From: Candidatus Anoxychlamydiales bacterium | GTDB taxonomy: Bacteria; Chlamydiota; Chlamydiia; Chlamydiales; SM23-39 | Assembly: GCA_011064905.1 (NCBI GenBank) | Contig: JAAKFW010000096.1 | Coordinates: 1 to 6,049 of the forward strand | Direction: 5' to 3' | DNA: 6,049 bases | In this document: positions 4,583 through 6,049 of the stretch, one piece after another | Layout of the letters: the number at the start of each line of letters is the position of its first letter | Numbering within the stretch: position 1 is the first letter of the stretch | The notes under the pieces: generated by a model | What the model was told of the DNA's origin: nothing | Databases searched by the model: none | The model's input: only the letters and a program-made list of their open reading frames with translations | Program-made: the position numbers and the translations under genes

Positions 4583-5764
4583 ATGAAAAAATTTATTTTT
4601 ATTTTCTTAAGCTTTTTTTTAGCACTTCAAACATATAGTTTTGCTAAAGAGAGTAATAAAGAGGTCAGAGTCTATTTTTTTTGGAGTAGGGGCTGCAAAC
4701 ATTGCGATAGAGAAAAAATCTTTTTATCTAAACTACAAAATAAATATCCTAGCGTAAAAATTTATCGATTAGAAGCTTGGAAAAGTCAAGAAAATAGAGA
4801 TCTTTTAGTAAAATTGAGTAAAGAGTTAGATATAGATATATCAGGTCTTCCTATCACTATTGTTGGAGATCAGGCCTTTATTGGTTATTTAGATGAAAAT
4901 ACAACAGGGAGAAATATAGAAAATGCAGTTAAAAATGCTCTAAAGAATGGATCTAAAGATGTAGTTGAAAATCTAATAAAAAACCCTGAAGATGTTAAGT
5001 TAAAAAAACATACTATCCCTGAGAAAATTAGAGTTCCATTTTTTGGTGAAGTCGAAATAAAAAATCTATCTCTTCCTCTAATTACTATTTTATTTGGAGC
5101 AATAGATGGTTTTAACCCATGTGCTATGTGGGCCCTTTTAATGTTGCTATCTTTTCTAATAACTCTTAAAAGTCGGAAAAAAATGCTTTTTCTCGGCTCT
5201 ATATTTATTTTTGTCTCAGCTATTGTCTATTTCATGTTTATGGTAGCTTGGTTAAATTTTATGCTGTTTTTTAGCTATATTAATTGGGTGAAAATATTAG
5301 TTGGATCAATTGCAGTTTTAGGTGGAGTTTACTACTTAAAAGAGTATATTTTTAATAAAGATAGCTCATGCAAAATAACAAGTTCCAAATATAAGAAAAA
5401 AATAGTAACTACAATGTCTTTTTTAACAGAAAAAAAAGGGATTGTTTTAGCTATTCTCGGAATTTCTGTTCTAGCTTTTTTGGTGAATTTAATAGAACTT
5501 ATTTGCTCAGCCGGTTTGCCTATTATCTATACCCAAATACTTAGTCTCTCTTCTTTAAGTACATCTAGTTATTATCTTTATATCCTTTTGTACATACTAG
5601 TTTTTATGCTAGATGATCTGCTCATTTTTTTTATCGCTGTATTTTCTCTTCATCTTCTAAAACTTACTACCAAATATAGCCGTTTTTCTCATCTTATTGG
5701 GGGAGTTGTTTTATTAGTTTTAGGAAGCTTACTTATTTTTAAGCCAGAATGGCTCATGTTTTAG
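4583..5764 (+). CDS. Thioredoxin-domain/CcdA-like thiol:disulfide transmembrane reductase
   Basis: This 393-residue protein should carry reducing power from the cytoplasm across the inner membrane to an attached periplasmic thioredoxin domain. Residues 1-21 are a signal peptide (SFA before KE). Residues 28-122 are thioredoxin-like, with a GCKHC active site (C38, C41) and a cis-proline in SGLPITIVGD (P90). After a polar linker, residues 160-393 form a six-helix CcdA/DsbD-type domain with its two essential-type cysteines in DGFNPCAMW (C180) and ELICSAGLP (C308). Conserved family stretches such as MLDDLLIFF (342-350) are also visible. It is a compact version of DsbD, in which the periplasmic redox domain is N-terminal and the separate DsbD-alpha domain is absent. 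Likely partners are cytoplasmic thioredoxin and oxidised envelope proteins or cytochrome c apoproteins. The ATG has only a weak purine tract upstream; the signal peptide supports it. Confidence 0.9.
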   Translation: MKKFIFIFLSFFLALQTYSFAKESNKEVRVYFFWSRGCKHCDREKIFLSKLQNKYPSVKIYRLEAWKSQENRDLLVKLSKELDIDISGLPITIVGDQAFIGYLDENTTGRNIENAVKNALKNGSKDVVENLIKNPEDVKLKKHTIPEKIRVPFFGEVEIKNLSLPLITILFGAIDGFNPCAMWALLMLLSFLITLKSRKKMLFLGSIFIFVSAIVYFMFMVAWLNFMLFFSYINWVKILVGSIAVLGGVYYLKEYIFNKDSSCKITSSKYKKKIVTTMSFLTEKKGIVLAILGISVLAFLVNLIELICSAGLPIIYTQILSLSSLSTSSYYLYILLYILVFMLDDLLIFFIAVFSLHLLKLTTKYSRFSHLIGGVVLLVLGSLLIFKPEWLMF

Positions 5765-5830
5765 GAAGCATTTCTAAAAGAGCTTTAGAGGTATTCTTAT
5801 GTCTCAAAATTAATCAACTATTTACATTTA

Positions 5831-5867
5831 TATAATCTGTTGATAAAAGAAAGGAAAATACTATAAA
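5831..5867 (+). promoter_or_regulatory. Candidate promoter elements for the gene at 5878
   Basis: A perfect TATAAT is at 5831-5836 but without a matching -35. A second candidate, TTGATA (5840-5845), 16 bases, then TATAAA (5862-5867), has good hexamers but would start transcription only a few bases before the ATG. The first is more compatible with the TAGG ribosome-binding bases at 5868-5871. The preceding gap also holds a 6-bp inverted repeat TCTAAA/TTTAGA (5773-5789) without a U-tract. Confidence 0.3.
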
Positions 5868-5877
5868 TAGGTAAATC

Positions 5878-6049
5878 ATGCGTACAAAAAGAATTTCAGG
5901 AATCATCATAGTACTCATAGGAGTCGCTTTGATACTCTCATCTTTCTATATTAGAAGTCGCGTTAGATCAGGAAGGCAAGAAATTTCTGAAGCGCAGAGT
6001 ACAGTCAGTAAAGGAAAGAAACTTTTTTCTGTTACCCCAATAACTAAAG
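5878..6049 (+). CDS. N-terminal part of a small single-pass membrane protein (3' end outside the window)
   Basis: ATG at 5878 opens a frame that runs off the window after 57 complete codons. A short basic start (MRTKR) is followed by one hydrophobic segment at about residues 7-25 (GIIIVLIGVALILSSFYI). A polar, charged stretch with the spacing V..G...I..AQ..V comes next (residues 29-47), then KLFSVTPITK. This looks like a signal anchor with an exported helical stalk; I recall similar small membrane proteins in intracellular bacteria but cannot name the family. TAGG at 5868-5871 is six bases from the ATG and is the only ribosome-binding site at normal distance. No function is proposed. Confidence 0.75.
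   Translation, partial: MRTKRISGIIIVLIGVALILSSFYIRSRVRSGRQEISEAQSTVSKGKKLFSVTPITK

Noticed and set aside
5742..5762. Hairpin AGCCA-GAA-TGGCT followed by TTTT at the end of the thiol-reductase gene
   Set aside because: The stem is only 5 bp and lies inside the coding sequence, with the T-run separated from it; too weak to call a terminator.
5773..5789. Inverted repeat TCTAAA/TTTAGA downstream of the thiol-reductase gene
   Set aside because: All but one pair per arm is A-T and no U-tract follows, so neither terminator nor operator can be supported.

Overview
The window is AT-rich and gene-dense, with short, often divergent or convergent transcription units. It holds six complete protein genes that can be defended as full-length CDSs, one small lysine-rich gene, one gene cut at each edge, and a few regulatory regions. 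The gene set is an HAAAP-family aromatic amino acid permease close to chlamydial TyrP, a UPF0235/DUF167 (YggU) protein, a histone-H1-like lysine-repeat protein, and several orphan membrane or secreted proteins. This suggests a low-GC, host-associated bacterium, most plausibly an environmental member of the Chlamydiota. That assignment is inference from gene content; no rRNA or universal marker is present to prove it.

Layout: 1-159 is the 3' end of a coiled-coil protein (+), closed by a strong bidirectional hairpin (161-186) shared with the convergent gene 221-865 (-). That gene is an orphan with a recognisable promoter of its own at 922-950. 1006-1266 (-) is the YggU-like protein. 1267-1552 is a divergent intergenic region holding the leader of tyrP (1553-2752, +). 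2829-3515 (+) is an orphan membrane protein with heptad-like repeats and a ribosome-binding site inside a hairpin. 3555-4013 (-) is a small secreted protein. 4232-4399 (-) is a 55-residue histone-like protein with a CxxC tail and its own terminator at 4169-4203. Divergent from it, across a stretch with helically phased T-tracts, is 4583-5764 (+), a secreted thioredoxin domain fused to a CcdA/DsbD-type thiol-transporting membrane domain. 5878-6049 (+) is the start of a small single-pass membrane protein cut by the window edge.

The genes do not form one operon or pathway. The common theme is import and envelope function: amino acid uptake, periplasmic thiol reduction, and secreted or membrane proteins. 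The most interesting signals are post-transcriptional. The tyrP start region (1547-1557) is perfectly complementary over 11 bases to 1467-1477. That stretch lies inside a possible 17-codon leader ORF with one Tyr and three Phe, an arrangement that would suit translational attenuation. The next gene, 2829-3515, also has its Shine-Dalgarno in a stem, and two overlapping candidate promoters there would include or exclude part of the stem. These are hypotheses read from base pairing, not demonstrated regulation.
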